Assembly (NCBI RefSeq): GCF_039831995.1
Contig: NZ_JBDOIO010000004.1
Span: 310,001 to 374,000 of the forward strand
Length of the DNA: 64,000 bases
Direction: 5' to 3'
From: Paenibacillus pabuli
GTDB taxonomy: Bacteria > Bacillota > Bacilli > Paenibacillales > Paenibacillaceae
The notes beneath the pieces were generated by a model that was not told the origin of the DNA, searched no databases, and saw only the letters and a program-made list of their open reading frames with translations. Below are positions 9,791-18,057 of this stretch, one piece after another. Position 1 is the first letter of the stretch. The number at the start of each line of letters is the position of its first letter. Both the position numbers and the translations under genes were made by a program.

Positions 9791-9915
9791 AGGATTCCAA
9801 CCTTAATGCATATGTGGTTATGACTAAAATCATACATGTTTATATGCTCCGATCGGTGCTTATCCAAGGTTCAGCGCGTGAGGCCCTTGTGCCATGGATG
9901 AGTGATTCGGAGAAA
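9791..9915 (+). promoter_or_regulatory. Structured leader RNA upstream of ktrB (orphan riboswitch candidate)
   Basis: AACCTT (9799-9804) can pair with AAGGTT (9866-9871), enclosing a hairpin closed by GCATAT (9808-9813) and ATATGC (9842-9847) plus the palindrome CCGATCGG (9849-9856). The fold stands just before an intrinsic terminator that precedes the ktrB ribosome site, the layout of an attenuation control element. I do not find the conserved cores of the ydaO (c-di-AMP) class that controls ktr genes in Bacillus. Confidence 0.45.
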
Positions 9916-9945
9916 GGCTCCACATCGTGGAGTCATTTTCTTTTT
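9916..9945 (+). terminator. Intrinsic terminator (attenuator) in the ktrB leader
   Basis: GGCTCCAC (9916-9923), loop ATC, GTGGAGTC (9927-9934), then ATTTTCTTTTT. It ends about 6 bases before the GAGGTGG ribosome site, so read-through must be regulated for ktrB to be expressed. Confidence 0.75.
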
Positions 9946-9967
9946 GGCAGAGGTGGATGATACAGAA

Positions 9968-11308
9968 GTGAAACTGAATGTTCAATGGGTGCGGCTATCG
10001 CCTCCACGAATTCTTGTACTGGGGTTTGCGGGAATTATCCTGCTCGGAACCTTGCTCCTCATGCTTCCGGTTTCCAGTCGCAGCGGGGATAGTCTTCCTT
10101 TTATTGATGCCTTATTTACCGCTACATCGGCAGTCTGTGTTACCGGTTTGGTTGTTGTGGACACGGGTACTCATTACTCTGTGCTGGGCCAGGTGATCAT
10201 TGCCGTTCTGATTCAGATCGGCGGACTTGGCTTCATGACCATGTCCACGCTGGTGGCGATTGCGTTCAAGCGGCGGATTTCCCTGCGGGAGCGATTGATT
10301 TTGCAGGAAGCGATGAACCAGAACACGATGGAAGGCATTGTGCGGCTTATCCGTAAGGTTGTGGCCTATTCTCTCATTCTGGAAGCCGTATGCGGTACGC
10401 TATTCGCCATCCGCTGGTCATTTGATATGCCTGTTTGGCAGGCCATCTATTACGGATACTGGCATGCGATCTCCATGTTTAATAATGCAGGATTTGATAT
10501 GTTTGGAGACTTCCGCAGTCTGACCGGGTATGTCTATGATCCACTGGTGAACTTTACGGCCATGTTTTTGATTGTGGCTGGGGGCGTTGGCTTTGTCGTA
10601 TTATCCGATCTGGTGGATTATCGTAAAACACGCAAACTTTCGCTTCACTCCAAGGTGGTGCTGCTAACCACAGGCTTGTTGATTGGATTCGGTGCGTTGG
10701 TCATTTTTGTGTTTGAATACAGCAATCCGCAGACATTGGGCAGTTTGAACTGGGGCGGTAAGATTCTCGGTTCGTTCTTTCAATCGGTAACCCCGCGAAC
10801 GGCAGGAGCTAATACGCTGGATATTGCCGGTCTCAGACAGGCAACGCAGTTTTTCATCATTATTTTAATGTTTATTGGGGCTTCTCCAGGTTCCACCGGA
10901 GGCGGGATCAAAACAACAACATTTATCATTATGATCGGAGCTGTCATCGCGATGATGCGCGGCAGGGAGGATATTGTTTTTTTCAGATATCGGCTTCAAC
11001 AGGAACGTATCTTCAAGGCGTTGACGGTTACGCTCCTTGCGCTGTTGCTGATCATTGCAGTTACTATGCTGCTCACCATGACGGAAGATAGCGGTTTTCT
11101 TGTGATTTTATTTGAGACGACATCCGCCTTTTCTACCGTTGGGTTATCGATGGGGTTGACGTTGAAACTGACTACATTCGGGAAGCTCATGATCTGTTTC
11201 ATGATGTTTGCGGGACGGCTTGGACCGATTACGCTGGCGTATGCACTTGGGCAGAAAAAGGGTAAAGAACTGTATAAGTATCCTGAAGGAAAAATGATTA
11301 TTGGATAG
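9968..11308 (+). CDS. ktrB: Ktr/Trk potassium transporter, membrane subunit KtrB
   Basis: A 446-residue potassium (sodium-coupled) channel-like transporter in the membrane. Four M-P-M units carry the filter sequences VCVTGL, NNAGF, TPRTAG and STVGLS. I chose the GTG at 9968: it follows GAGGTGG by about 9 bases and gives the length known for Bacillus KtrB. The GTG at 9902 would place coding sequence inside the terminator hairpin. It is co-transcribed with the RCK subunit 16 bases downstream. Order is B then A, opposite to Bacillus subtilis ktrAB. Confidence 0.9.
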   Translation: MKLNVQWVRLSPPRILVLGFAGIILLGTLLLMLPVSSRSGDSLPFIDALFTATSAVCVTGLVVVDTGTHYSVLGQVIIAVLIQIGGLGFMTMSTLVAIAFKRRISLRERLILQEAMNQNTMEGIVRLIRKVVAYSLILEAVCGTLFAIRWSFDMPVWQAIYYGYWHAISMFNNAGFDMFGDFRSLTGYVYDPLVNFTAMFLIVAGGVGFVVLSDLVDYRKTRKLSLHSKVVLLTTGLLIGFGALVIFVFEYSNPQTLGSLNWGGKILGSFFQSVTPRTAGANTLDIAGLRQATQFFIIILMFIGASPGSTGGGIKTTTFIIMIGAVIAMMRGREDIVFFRYRLQQERIFKALTVTLLALLLIIAVTMLLTMTEDSGFLVILFETTSAFSTVGLSMGLTLKLTTFGKLMICFMMFAGRLGPITLAYALGQKKGKELYKYPEGKMIIG

Positions 11309-11324
11309 GGGTTCGTGAAGAACA

Positions 11325-11996
11325 ATGAAAAGACAGCAGTTTGCGGTGATTGGGCTGGGTCGCTTCGGCTCGAGTCTGGCACAGGAATTAATGGAACTTG
11401 GCTACGAGGTGCTTGGCATTGACAAAAATGAAGAGGTCGTTGAAGACATGAGTGAACTGGTCACTCATGCGGTTGTGGCGGATGCTACGGATGAGGAAGT
11501 GCTGCGCTCACTGGGTATCCGTAATTTCGACTGCGGCATTGTGGCCATCGGAGACGATATTCAGACCAGCGTTCTTACCGCAATCCTGTTGAAGGAACTT
11601 GGCGTGAAAACGGTCGTTGCCAAGGCGATCTCCGTCTTGCACGGGCGAGCTCTGGATAAGCTGGGCATTGATCGCGTCGTTTATCCGGAACGGGATATGG
11701 GCATTCGGGTTGCCCATCAGCTCGTCACACCGAATCTGCTGGACTACATTGAACTTTCCAATGATTACAGCATTGTGGAAATGAAAGTACCGGCATGTCT
11801 GCATAATACAACGCTGTCCAGCCTGAATGCGCGTGTACGCTTCGGCTGCAGTATTGTAGCGCTGCAGAAGGAGACCGGAGTCATTATCGCTCCGACTGCA
11901 CTGGACTCGCTTCAGATGGGCGACATCATGGTCATTATCGGAATGAATGATGATATCGACCGGTTCGAACAAGAGGTAATCAGCCAGGAGGGCTAA
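11325..11996 (+). CDS. ktrA: Ktr potassium transporter, regulatory RCK subunit KtrA
   Basis: A 223-residue cytosolic gating subunit. The N-terminal RCK domain is a Rossmann fold with GLGRFGSS and the acidic strand end GIDKNEE (nucleotide binding). A TrkA-C domain follows from about residue 140, the site where c-di-AMP binds in homologues. An octamer ring would bind under KtrB. It follows ktrB closely, so both are under the same leader. KtrC is an equally good name; the A/C distinction cannot be made from sequence. Confidence 0.92.
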   Translation: MKRQQFAVIGLGRFGSSLAQELMELGYEVLGIDKNEEVVEDMSELVTHAVVADATDEEVLRSLGIRNFDCGIVAIGDDIQTSVLTAILLKELGVKTVVAKAISVLHGRALDKLGIDRVVYPERDMGIRVAHQLVTPNLLDYIELSNDYSIVEMKVPACLHNTTLSSLNARVRFGCSIVALQKETGVIIAPTALDSLQMGDIMVIIGMNDDIDRFEQEVISQEG

Positions 11997-12050
11997 TCCA
12001 ATCCTGGCGTTCAGGCAAGGGTAGGCGAAGATAAAGTTCATTTCTATTCA

Positions 12051-12974
12051 TTAAGGCGTCGTAGTCCTCCTGGAGGGCAGTGGCGCCTTTGCTGTAAAGA
12101 GCGCTGCCGTTTCTTTGACCCACTGTCTGGACGTTTCGCTGAGATCTTCCTTTTCCCCGTAGATCATGCAGGTTGTTCGGCGGGTCTGCTGCAGCTGAGG
12201 GAGATACACGGAGACCAGATCATTGTCTGCAAGCAGCTGAGGACGGAGATAAGACTTGGGCAGCAGAGCAGCGGCCTTACAAGTGGGCAGGAGGCGGACG
12301 ATGGCTTCAAACGAATCAATCTCCATCCGAATATCCGGCATGACGGCACAGCGCTGAAACAGATCGTCTGTCAGTTTGCGATACCAGGTGCCTTTGGAGA
12401 AGGTAATCATAGGCAGATCCTGCAAGTGCTCCATTCCGGCCTCTTTGCCGGACAAAGGGTGCGTAAGCGGCACTACCAGCTCCAGATGATCATCGAAGAG
12501 AGGCACACAGTTCAGCCCGGCTTCATTAATGGAGGAGGCAACAATGCCAACGTCCGCTTTTTTGTCCCGTACAGAGGAGACGATCTCATGTGTTTTCCCA
12601 GTCACGAGCTTGATCTCGGCGTTGGGATGTTTCTCCATGAAAGCATTAACCAAAGGCGGTAATGTGGTTTGGAGTGTAGTAAGGGATGCTCCAAGCGTAA
12701 TGGCACTCTGCTCCTCGTCCTTATACTGGGCAAGCATGGTCAGAAACTTTTGCTGCTGCTGCTTTTGTTCCACCGCAAACGTGTAGGCAAGCTGGCCGAC
12801 ACTGGTCAATTCAAGACGTTTGCCACGGCGGTGAAAAAGCGCCACCCCCAGTTCATCCTCCAATTTCGCGATTTTGCGCGAGAGGGCAGGCTGAGACAGA
12901 TTCAGCAATTTGGATGCACGATTCAGGCTCGATTGCTCCACGACTGCCGCAAATGCATTTAAATCCTCGAACAT
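12051..12974 (-). CDS. LysR family transcriptional regulator, divergent from sdhCAB
   Basis: 307 residues: an N-terminal winged helix (LNRASKLLNLSQPALSRKI) then a LysR effector domain in two lobes from about residue 90. The start is the ATG at MFEDLNAF behind AAGAGGTT; the frame extends 25 residues upstream without a ribosome site. It is transcribed away from sdhC across a 294-base gap that contains a TTATA..TATAA dyad, so autoregulation and control of succinate dehydrogenase are likely. CcpC-like function is possible, but the effector is unknown. Confidence 0.85.
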   Translation of the reverse strand: MFEDLNAFAAVVEQSSLNRASKLLNLSQPALSRKIAKLEDELGVALFHRRGKRLELTSVGQLAYTFAVEQKQQQQKFLTMLAQYKDEEQSAITLGASLTTLQTTLPPLVNAFMEKHPNAEIKLVTGKTHEIVSSVRDKKADVGIVASSINEAGLNCVPLFDDHLELVVPLTHPLSGKEAGMEHLQDLPMITFSKGTWYRKLTDDLFQRCAVMPDIRMEIDSFEAIVRLLPTCKAAALLPKSYLRPQLLADNDLVSVYLPQLQQTRRTTCMIYGEKEDLSETSRQWVKETAALFTAKAPLPSRRTTTP

Positions 12975-13064
12975 AAACACTAACCTCTTTTCCATGGGGT
13001 GTGATTGTTGTCCTTGATAAATCGTTTTCAATGCGATATGCCTGCCCATCTGATGTTTCAGCTC

Positions 13065-13083
13065 TTATACCTATAGGTTATAA
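13065..13083. promoter_or_regulatory. LysR-type operator between the regulator and sdhC
   Basis: TTATACCTATAGGTTATAA is an inverted repeat (TTATA-CC / GG-T-TATAA) around TATA with one extra base, typical in size of a LysR box. It lies about 91 bases before the regulator start. Confidence 0.5.
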
Positions 13084-13131
13084 CATTTAATAATTATATT
13101 GCAATTCCATTATAAGAAAAAAAGGAGTAAC

Positions 13132-13233
13132 ATGAATTGTGACACAAGTTGTTCACACCTGATGAAAACGGAACAATTTGTCGAACCTTTCCATGGGAAA
13201 GGTTTGTGTCATGATAAGCGAATTATTTTATGA
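13132..13233 (+). CDS. Possible 33-residue upstream ORF in the sdhC leader
   Basis: The ATG at 13132 stands 5 bases after AAAGGAG and opens a frame of 33 codons (MNCDTSCSHL...DKRIIL) with three Cys and three His. It ends 36 bases before the sdhC start. A perfect 9-bp hairpin AACCTTTCC/GGAAAGGTT (13184-13204) lies inside it, and a TGTGA-N10-TCACA dyad (13138-13157) near its start. It may be a regulatory leader peptide, or the ribosome site may be chance. Confidence 0.35.
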   Translation: MNCDTSCSHLMKTEQFVEPFHGKGLCHDKRIIL

Positions 13234-13268
13234 AAACGTTGTATTTAGCGAAAGGGGAACGACATTTT

Positions 13269-13937
13269 ATGAAAGGGTTTTACTCCAGAAAGCTGCACTC
13301 CTTGCTTGGCGTCATCCCGCTCAGTTTGTTTTTTCTTGAGCACCTGGTGACGAACTTCTCGGCAGTTGAAGGCGGCAAAGAAGGTTTTGACGGTGCTGTT
13401 GCCTTCCTGAACAGTCTGCCTCTTGTTATTGTCTTGGAAACGTTTCTCATCTGGTTGCCGTTGTTCTATCACGGTGTATACGGTCTGTACATTGCTTATC
13501 AGGCCAAGCCTAATGTCGGACGTTACGGCAATGAACGCAACTGGCGCTACACATTGCAGCGGATCAGTGGGGTCATTACGTTTGTTTTCGTAATCTGGCA
13601 CGTTTGGGAAACTCGGGTGCAGGTTGCATTGGGTAATGTAACGCATGAAGAACTTGGCGGTGTCATTCATGACGTCGTGATGAACCCGGTAACGTTTATT
13701 TTATATCTGATCAGTGTGGTTGCGGCCTCCTACCACTTTGCTAACGGCTTATGGTCGTTCCTGGTTAGCTGGGGGATTACCGTTGGACCGCGTGCGCAGC
13801 GTGTATCCTCTTATGTGTGCATGAGTCTGTTCGGTATTGTGGCTATTATGTTCATCGCTTCGTTGTTTGCTTTCCGGAGCATTGACTTCCAGACGGCAAC
13901 AACGATGATGGATACGATTAAGGCAGTTCTGATTTAA
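13269..13937 (+). CDS. sdhC: Succinate dehydrogenase cytochrome b558 subunit
   Basis: A 222-residue di-haem membrane anchor of respiratory complex II, passing electrons to menaquinone. It has five hydrophobic segments; candidate haem His residues are in RKLHSLLG, EHLVTNF, WHVWETR and SYHFANG. I start at ATG 13269 behind AAAGGGG rather than the in-frame ATG at 13230, which lacks a ribosome site. It heads the sdhC-sdhA-sdhB order typical of Bacillales and is divergent from a LysR gene. Confidence 0.93.
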   Translation: MKGFYSRKLHSLLGVIPLSLFFLEHLVTNFSAVEGGKEGFDGAVAFLNSLPLVIVLETFLIWLPLFYHGVYGLYIAYQAKPNVGRYGNERNWRYTLQRISGVITFVFVIWHVWETRVQVALGNVTHEELGGVIHDVVMNPVTFILYLISVVAASYHFANGLWSFLVSWGITVGPRAQRVSSYVCMSLFGIVAIMFIASLFAFRSIDFQTATTMMDTIKAVLI

Positions 13938-13978
13938 GCATTTGCGATAAATGCTGACTTATAAGGGAGTGAACAGCA

Positions 13979-15721
13979 ATGGCATCATCTAATGTAATTA
14001 TTGTGGGCGGAGGTCTCGCGGGCTTGATGGCGGCGATCAAATCGGCTGAGGCCGGAGTCCATGTTCATTTATTTTCACTGGTTCCTGTCAAAAGATCCCA
14101 CTCCGTATGTGCCCAGGGCGGCATTAACGGTGCGGTAAATACCAAGGGGGAGGGCGACTCCCCGTGGGTTCACTTTGACGACACCGTGTATGGCGGCGAC
14201 TTCCTTGCGAACCAGCCACCCGTTAAAGCCATGTGTGAAGCTGCACCTGGTATTATCCACCTGATGGACCGGATGGGCGTTATGTTCAACCGGACACCGG
14301 AAGGATTGCTTGATTTCCGCCGTTTCGGGGGAACCAAGCATCACCGTACAGCATTTGCCGGAGCAACGACAGGACAACAATTGCTCTATGCATTGGATGA
14401 GCAGGTTCGTCGCTGGGAAGCAGCGGGTCTGGTTACGAAATATGAGAACTGGGAGTTCCTGCAGGCAGTTATTGATGATGAAGGCATCTGTCGCGGAATC
14501 GTGGCACAGGATCTGAAAACGATGAAGGTGCAGACGTTCCCTGCCGAAGCCGTTATTCTCGCAAGCGGCGGCCCTGGTATCATTTTCGGTAAAACAACGA
14601 ACTCCGTTATCAATACAGGTACAGCAGCAAGTGCGGTGTACCAGCAAGGCGTTAACTATGCCAACGGGGAATTCATTCAGATTCACCCGACAGCCATTCC
14701 AGGGGATGACAAGCTTCGTTTGATGTCCGAATCGGCACGTGGTGAGGGCGGCCGGATCTGGACGTACAAAGACGGCAAGCCATGGTACTTCCTTGAAGAG
14801 AAGTATCCATCCTACGGTAACCTCGTTCCTCGTGATATCGCAACGCGGGAAATCTTCAGTGTTTGTGTGGATATGGGACTTGGAGTCAACGGTGAGAACA
14901 TGGTTTACCTTGATCTGTCTCACAAGGATCCGAAGGAGCTGGATGTTAAGCTCGGCGGTATCATTGAAATTTACGAGAAGTTCATGGGTGATGATCCGCG
15001 TAAAATCCCGATGAAAATCTTCCCGGCAGTTCACTATTCCATGGGCGGCATGTGGGTGGACTACAACCAAATGACCAACATTCCAGGCTTGTTTGCCGCT
15101 GGTGAATGTGAATATCAATACCATGGTGCAAACCGTCTGGGCGCGAACTCGCTGGTATCGGCCATTTATGGCGGTATGGTGGCTGGTCCAAAAGCGGTTG
15201 AATACATCAAAGGACTCAAAAAATCGTCTGCTGATGTGAATTCTTCCGTATTCGATGGCTATACCAAACGCCAAACGGATAAATACGAAGGAATCCTAAA
15301 AATGCAGGGCAACGAAAATGCCTATGTCATTCATAAAGAGCTTGGCGAGTGGATGACAGCCAATATGACGGTTGTACGTTATAACGATAAACTTGAAGCC
15401 ACTATTGGCAAAATCAAGGAATTGAAAGAGCGTTACGGCAAAATCAACATGTACGATACATCCGGTTGGAATAACCCGGGTGCAGCCTTCACACGTCAGC
15501 TGTGGAACATGCTTGAACTTGCTGAAGCGATGACACTCGGCGCACTGCTGCGTAACGAAAGCCGCGGGGCACACTACAAACCGGAATTCACGGAGCGTAA
15601 CGATGAAGAGTTCCTGAAAACGACCATCGCCAGCTGGTCGAAGGAAGGCCCGCAAATCTCGTACGAGCCTGTTGACGTTTCCCTGATCCCACCACGGATC
15701 CGGGACTATTCGAAGGATTAA
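13979..15721 (+). CDS. sdhA: Succinate dehydrogenase flavoprotein subunit
   Basis: A 580-residue catalytic subunit oxidising succinate to fumarate. The FAD Rossmann motif is GGGLAGLMAA. The covalent-FAD histidine block is HHRTAFAGATTG, the active-site region has FIQIHPTAIPG and SARGEGGRIW, and the late FAD contact is GLFAAGECEYQYHGANRLGA. Length is normal. It begins 42 bases after sdhC, with AAGGGAG before the ATG. A 393-base gap containing a repeated element separates it from sdhB. Confidence 0.97.
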   Translation: MASSNVIIVGGGLAGLMAAIKSAEAGVHVHLFSLVPVKRSHSVCAQGGINGAVNTKGEGDSPWVHFDDTVYGGDFLANQPPVKAMCEAAPGIIHLMDRMGVMFNRTPEGLLDFRRFGGTKHHRTAFAGATTGQQLLYALDEQVRRWEAAGLVTKYENWEFLQAVIDDEGICRGIVAQDLKTMKVQTFPAEAVILASGGPGIIFGKTTNSVINTGTAASAVYQQGVNYANGEFIQIHPTAIPGDDKLRLMSESARGEGGRIWTYKDGKPWYFLEEKYPSYGNLVPRDIATREIFSVCVDMGLGVNGENMVYLDLSHKDPKELDVKLGGIIEIYEKFMGDDPRKIPMKIFPAVHYSMGGMWVDYNQMTNIPGLFAAGECEYQYHGANRLGANSLVSAIYGGMVAGPKAVEYIKGLKKSSADVNSSVFDGYTKRQTDKYEGILKMQGNENAYVIHKELGEWMTANMTVVRYNDKLEATIGKIKELKERYGKINMYDTSGWNNPGAAFTRQLWNMLELAEAMTLGALLRNESRGAHYKPEFTERNDEEFLKTTIASWSKEGPQISYEPVDVSLIPPRIRDYSKD

Positions 15722-15914
15722 GTAAAGCGCCTGCTTTTGCTGTCTAGCACGAAGAGGATTTATTTTATATTTATTAAGATTAAAAGTTAACATCCGAACT
15801 GAAAAGCCAGAAAGATACTGAAGAAGCAAAGCATCGCGAAGCTTCAGAGGTTGACTAAGGCAATCCAGAATGAAATATTGCTACTTTCAGTAAAGTGATT
15901 CAGTAGCACGACGT

Positions 15915-16042
15915 AGCGGAGGAAGCGGAAATGACCTTAAGAAGCGTAGCGTCCGCCTTTGATACTCCATTTTAACCGATAAATAATTCATTCAGTAAAA
16001 TGGGGGAGCAACAGCGGTCGGAAGGACATTCCGCTGACGGAG
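15915..16042 (+). repeat. Dispersed structured intergenic element, copy B (between sdhA and sdhB)
   Basis: It aligns over its whole length with copy A at 5553-5679. The main stem is CCATTTT (15967-15973) with AAAATGG (15997-16003), in the same positions as the differing stem of copy A. The 3' part GCGGTCGGAAGGACATTCCGC can also fold (GCGG with CCGC). It ends 72 bases before the sdhB start. The rest of the 393-base gap (15722-15914) is AT-rich and shows no gene. Confidence 0.7.
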
Positions 16043-16114
16043 AGCCTACCGTGCATACAACGTCTCTTTACGCATCAGCAATCAATCATCGTCACCAAAG
16101 GAGGGGACAACGAT

Positions 16115-16879
16115 ATGGCGGAACAAGCTACAGCGAACAAAACCGTCAAGTTTATCATCACCCGTCAGGACAGTCCGGAGTCGTCTTCATACAACGAAGA
16201 ATTTGAACTTCCGTACCGTCCCGGCATGAACGTTATTAGTGCCCTTATGGAGATTCAGCGGAACCCGGTCAACAAAGACGGCAAGTCCATTGCCCCTGTC
16301 TGCTGGGAATCAAACTGTCTCGAAGAAGTCTGTGGAGCATGCTCCATGGTGATCAACGGTAAGCCACGTCAAGCGTGTGCAGCCCTAATCGATAAGCTGG
16401 AACAGCCGGTTCGAATCGAACCGATGAAAACCTTCCCGGTTGTACGTGACCTGGTCATCGACCGTAACCGGATGTTTAATGCCCTGAAACGGGTAAAAGC
16501 CTGGATTCCGATCGATGGTACCTATGACCTCGGTCCAGGTCCGCGGATGCCGGAGAAGAAGCGTCAGTGGGCATATGAGCTCTCCAAATGCATGACATGT
16601 GGCGTGTGTCTGGAAGCTTGTCCGAATGTTAATGAGAAAACAGACTTTATCGGCCCGGCAGCACTTTCCCAAGTCCGCCTGTTCAATGCTCACCCAACAG
16701 GAGAGATGAACGCCGAGGATCGTTTGGAAGCCCTTATGGAAGATGGAGGAATCGAGGGCTGCGGTAACTCGCAGAACTGTGTGCGCTCTTGTCCAAAAGG
16801 CATTCCGCTGACAACCTCCATTGCGGAAATGAACAAACAAACAACCAAGCATATGTTCAAACGCTGGTTGGGCGTATAA
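16115..16879 (+). CDS. sdhB: Succinate dehydrogenase iron-sulfur subunit
   Basis: A 254-residue electron-transfer subunit of complex II. The [2Fe-2S] cysteines lie in CWESNCLEEVCGACSM with a fourth in PRQAC. CMTCGVCLEACPN and NCVRSCPKG bind the [4Fe-4S] and [3Fe-4S] clusters. AAGGAGGGG precedes the ATG. In most Bacillales sdhB follows sdhA at once; here the structured element lies between them, so sdhB could have separate control. A large terminator follows. Confidence 0.96.
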   Translation: MAEQATANKTVKFIITRQDSPESSSYNEEFELPYRPGMNVISALMEIQRNPVNKDGKSIAPVCWESNCLEEVCGACSMVINGKPRQACAALIDKLEQPVRIEPMKTFPVVRDLVIDRNRMFNALKRVKAWIPIDGTYDLGPGPRMPEKKRQWAYELSKCMTCGVCLEACPNVNEKTDFIGPAALSQVRLFNAHPTGEMNAEDRLEALMEDGGIEGCGNSQNCVRSCPKGIPLTTSIAEMNKQTTKHMFKRWLGV

Positions 16880-16921
16880 TCTCGTCATATCCGTTGCAGA
16901 TGTGAAATTTGCGACATTAGG

Positions 16922-16972
16922 AGAAGTCGTGACCTTCGGCAGCTTGCTGCTGAAGATCATGGCTTCTTTTTC
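16922..16972 (+). terminator. Terminator of the sdhCAB operon
   Basis: A long hairpin: AGAAGTCGTGACCTTCGGCAG pairs with the arm ending CATGGCTTCT through GCAGC/GCTGC next to the loop; TTTTTCTT follows. Confidence 0.85.
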
Positions 16973-17055
16973 TTAGGCTGCGAAGGAACCGGGCTCGTCA
17001 TGCAGAATATGGTATACTATAGAGATGCATGTAGAGCGGAGAAGGAGGGGAAGAC

Positions 17056-18003
17056 ATGGCAGAGACACCGCGTAAGGGCAGCTCATGGCCACCGCCCCGG
17101 CGCTCAGACTCTGGACCGGATCAAGGGTCCGTTTTTCCCGGTGAGGAGAAGGACCATGATCCCTCCCGGCGCAGTTTCTTGCTGCGAATGGTCTTGATGA
17201 CAGCAGGAGCAGCTCTTTTCACAGGGGGATATGCGTGGCTCTGGGAACCGCGCCGCCTGGAAGTGAAGCCAGTTCAATTGGAACTGCCAGGATTTCCGAA
17301 GTCATTCGAAGGGCTGCGTGTTGTACAGTTTAGCGATGCACATCTCGGCTTTCATACCGGATTGAAGGAAATGGAGAAGCTGGCCGAGACCATACGGGAG
17401 CAGGCCCCGGATCTGATTTGTTTTACCGGAGATATGGTCGAACGGGAAGCCGAACCGATGCGGGAGTGTATACCTGTGCTGGCATCCATGCAGGCGAAGT
17501 ATGGCAAATTTGCCGTATTAGGGAATCATGATTATCGGGGCAGGCAGCAGAAAGAAGTGGAAGCCATGTTCAAGGAAGCCGGCTTCACGCTGCTTCGCAA
17601 CAGTCATGCTGTCATTAAACAAGGGAACGAACAGATCGCGGTGACAGGTCTGGATGATGCCCTTACAAGCCAGCCGAATCCCTTGGAAGCAATCGAAGGC
17701 TTGGACACAAACATCTGGAAACTGTTGCTAATGCATGAGCCGGATTATGCCGATATGGCTGAGCAGTTCGGATTTGGACTACAGCTATCTGGTCATAGCC
17801 ATGGTGGGCAGGTTCGTTTTCCATGGATTGGAGCTGTCACGACACCGCGGGGTTCACGCAAGTATATTCAGGGGTTATATTATGCAGGCAAGGCACGTAT
17901 GCCTGTCTATGTGAACCGCGGTTTTGGCATGACCCAGCTGCCAATTCGTTTTTTGTGCAGACCGGAATTAACCGTGTTTGAATTAAAGGGAACACGAACA
18001 TAG
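17056..18003 (+). CDS. Membrane-anchored metallophosphoesterase, YaeI-like
   Basis: 315 residues. A polar N-terminus of about 35 residues leads to SRRSFLLRM plus a hydrophobic stretch (VLMTAGAALFTGGYAW), which looks like a Tat-type signal or anchor. The calcineurin-like dimetal site then follows: FSDAHLG, GDMVE, GNHDY and SGHSHGG. The relatives act on phospholipid headgroup or cyclic nucleotide bonds at the outer face; the substrate is unknown. AAGGAGGGG precedes the ATG. A second, unrelated phosphoesterase follows 54 bases downstream. Confidence 0.88.
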   Translation: MAETPRKGSSWPPPRRSDSGPDQGSVFPGEEKDHDPSRRSFLLRMVLMTAGAALFTGGYAWLWEPRRLEVKPVQLELPGFPKSFEGLRVVQFSDAHLGFHTGLKEMEKLAETIREQAPDLICFTGDMVEREAEPMRECIPVLASMQAKYGKFAVLGNHDYRGRQQKEVEAMFKEAGFTLLRNSHAVIKQGNEQIAVTGLDDALTSQPNPLEAIEGLDTNIWKLLLMHEPDYADMAEQFGFGLQLSGHSHGGQVRFPWIGAVTTPRGSRKYIQGLYYAGKARMPVYVNRGFGMTQLPIRFLCRPELTVFELKGTRT

Positions 18004-18057
18004 CGTTTGTGCAGGATGAATTTAAGCATTTAAGGATTAAACGAGGAGGTTGGCCAG

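Noticed and set aside
9791..9915. ydaO (c-di-AMP) riboswitch before ktrB
   Set aside because: Position fits, but I cannot find the conserved cores; kept only as an unclassified leader.
13137..13157. Rex or CRP/FNR site in the sdhC leader
   Set aside because: TGTGA and TCACA arms are present, but the spacing (10) differs from Rex (TTGTGAA-N4-TTCACAA) and CRP/FNR (N6).
14075..15274. 399-residue antisense frame across sdhA
   Set aside because: It lies wholly inside a certain gene, has no ribosome site, and its product (His/Arg/Cys-rich) has no fold; it is a codon-bias shadow.
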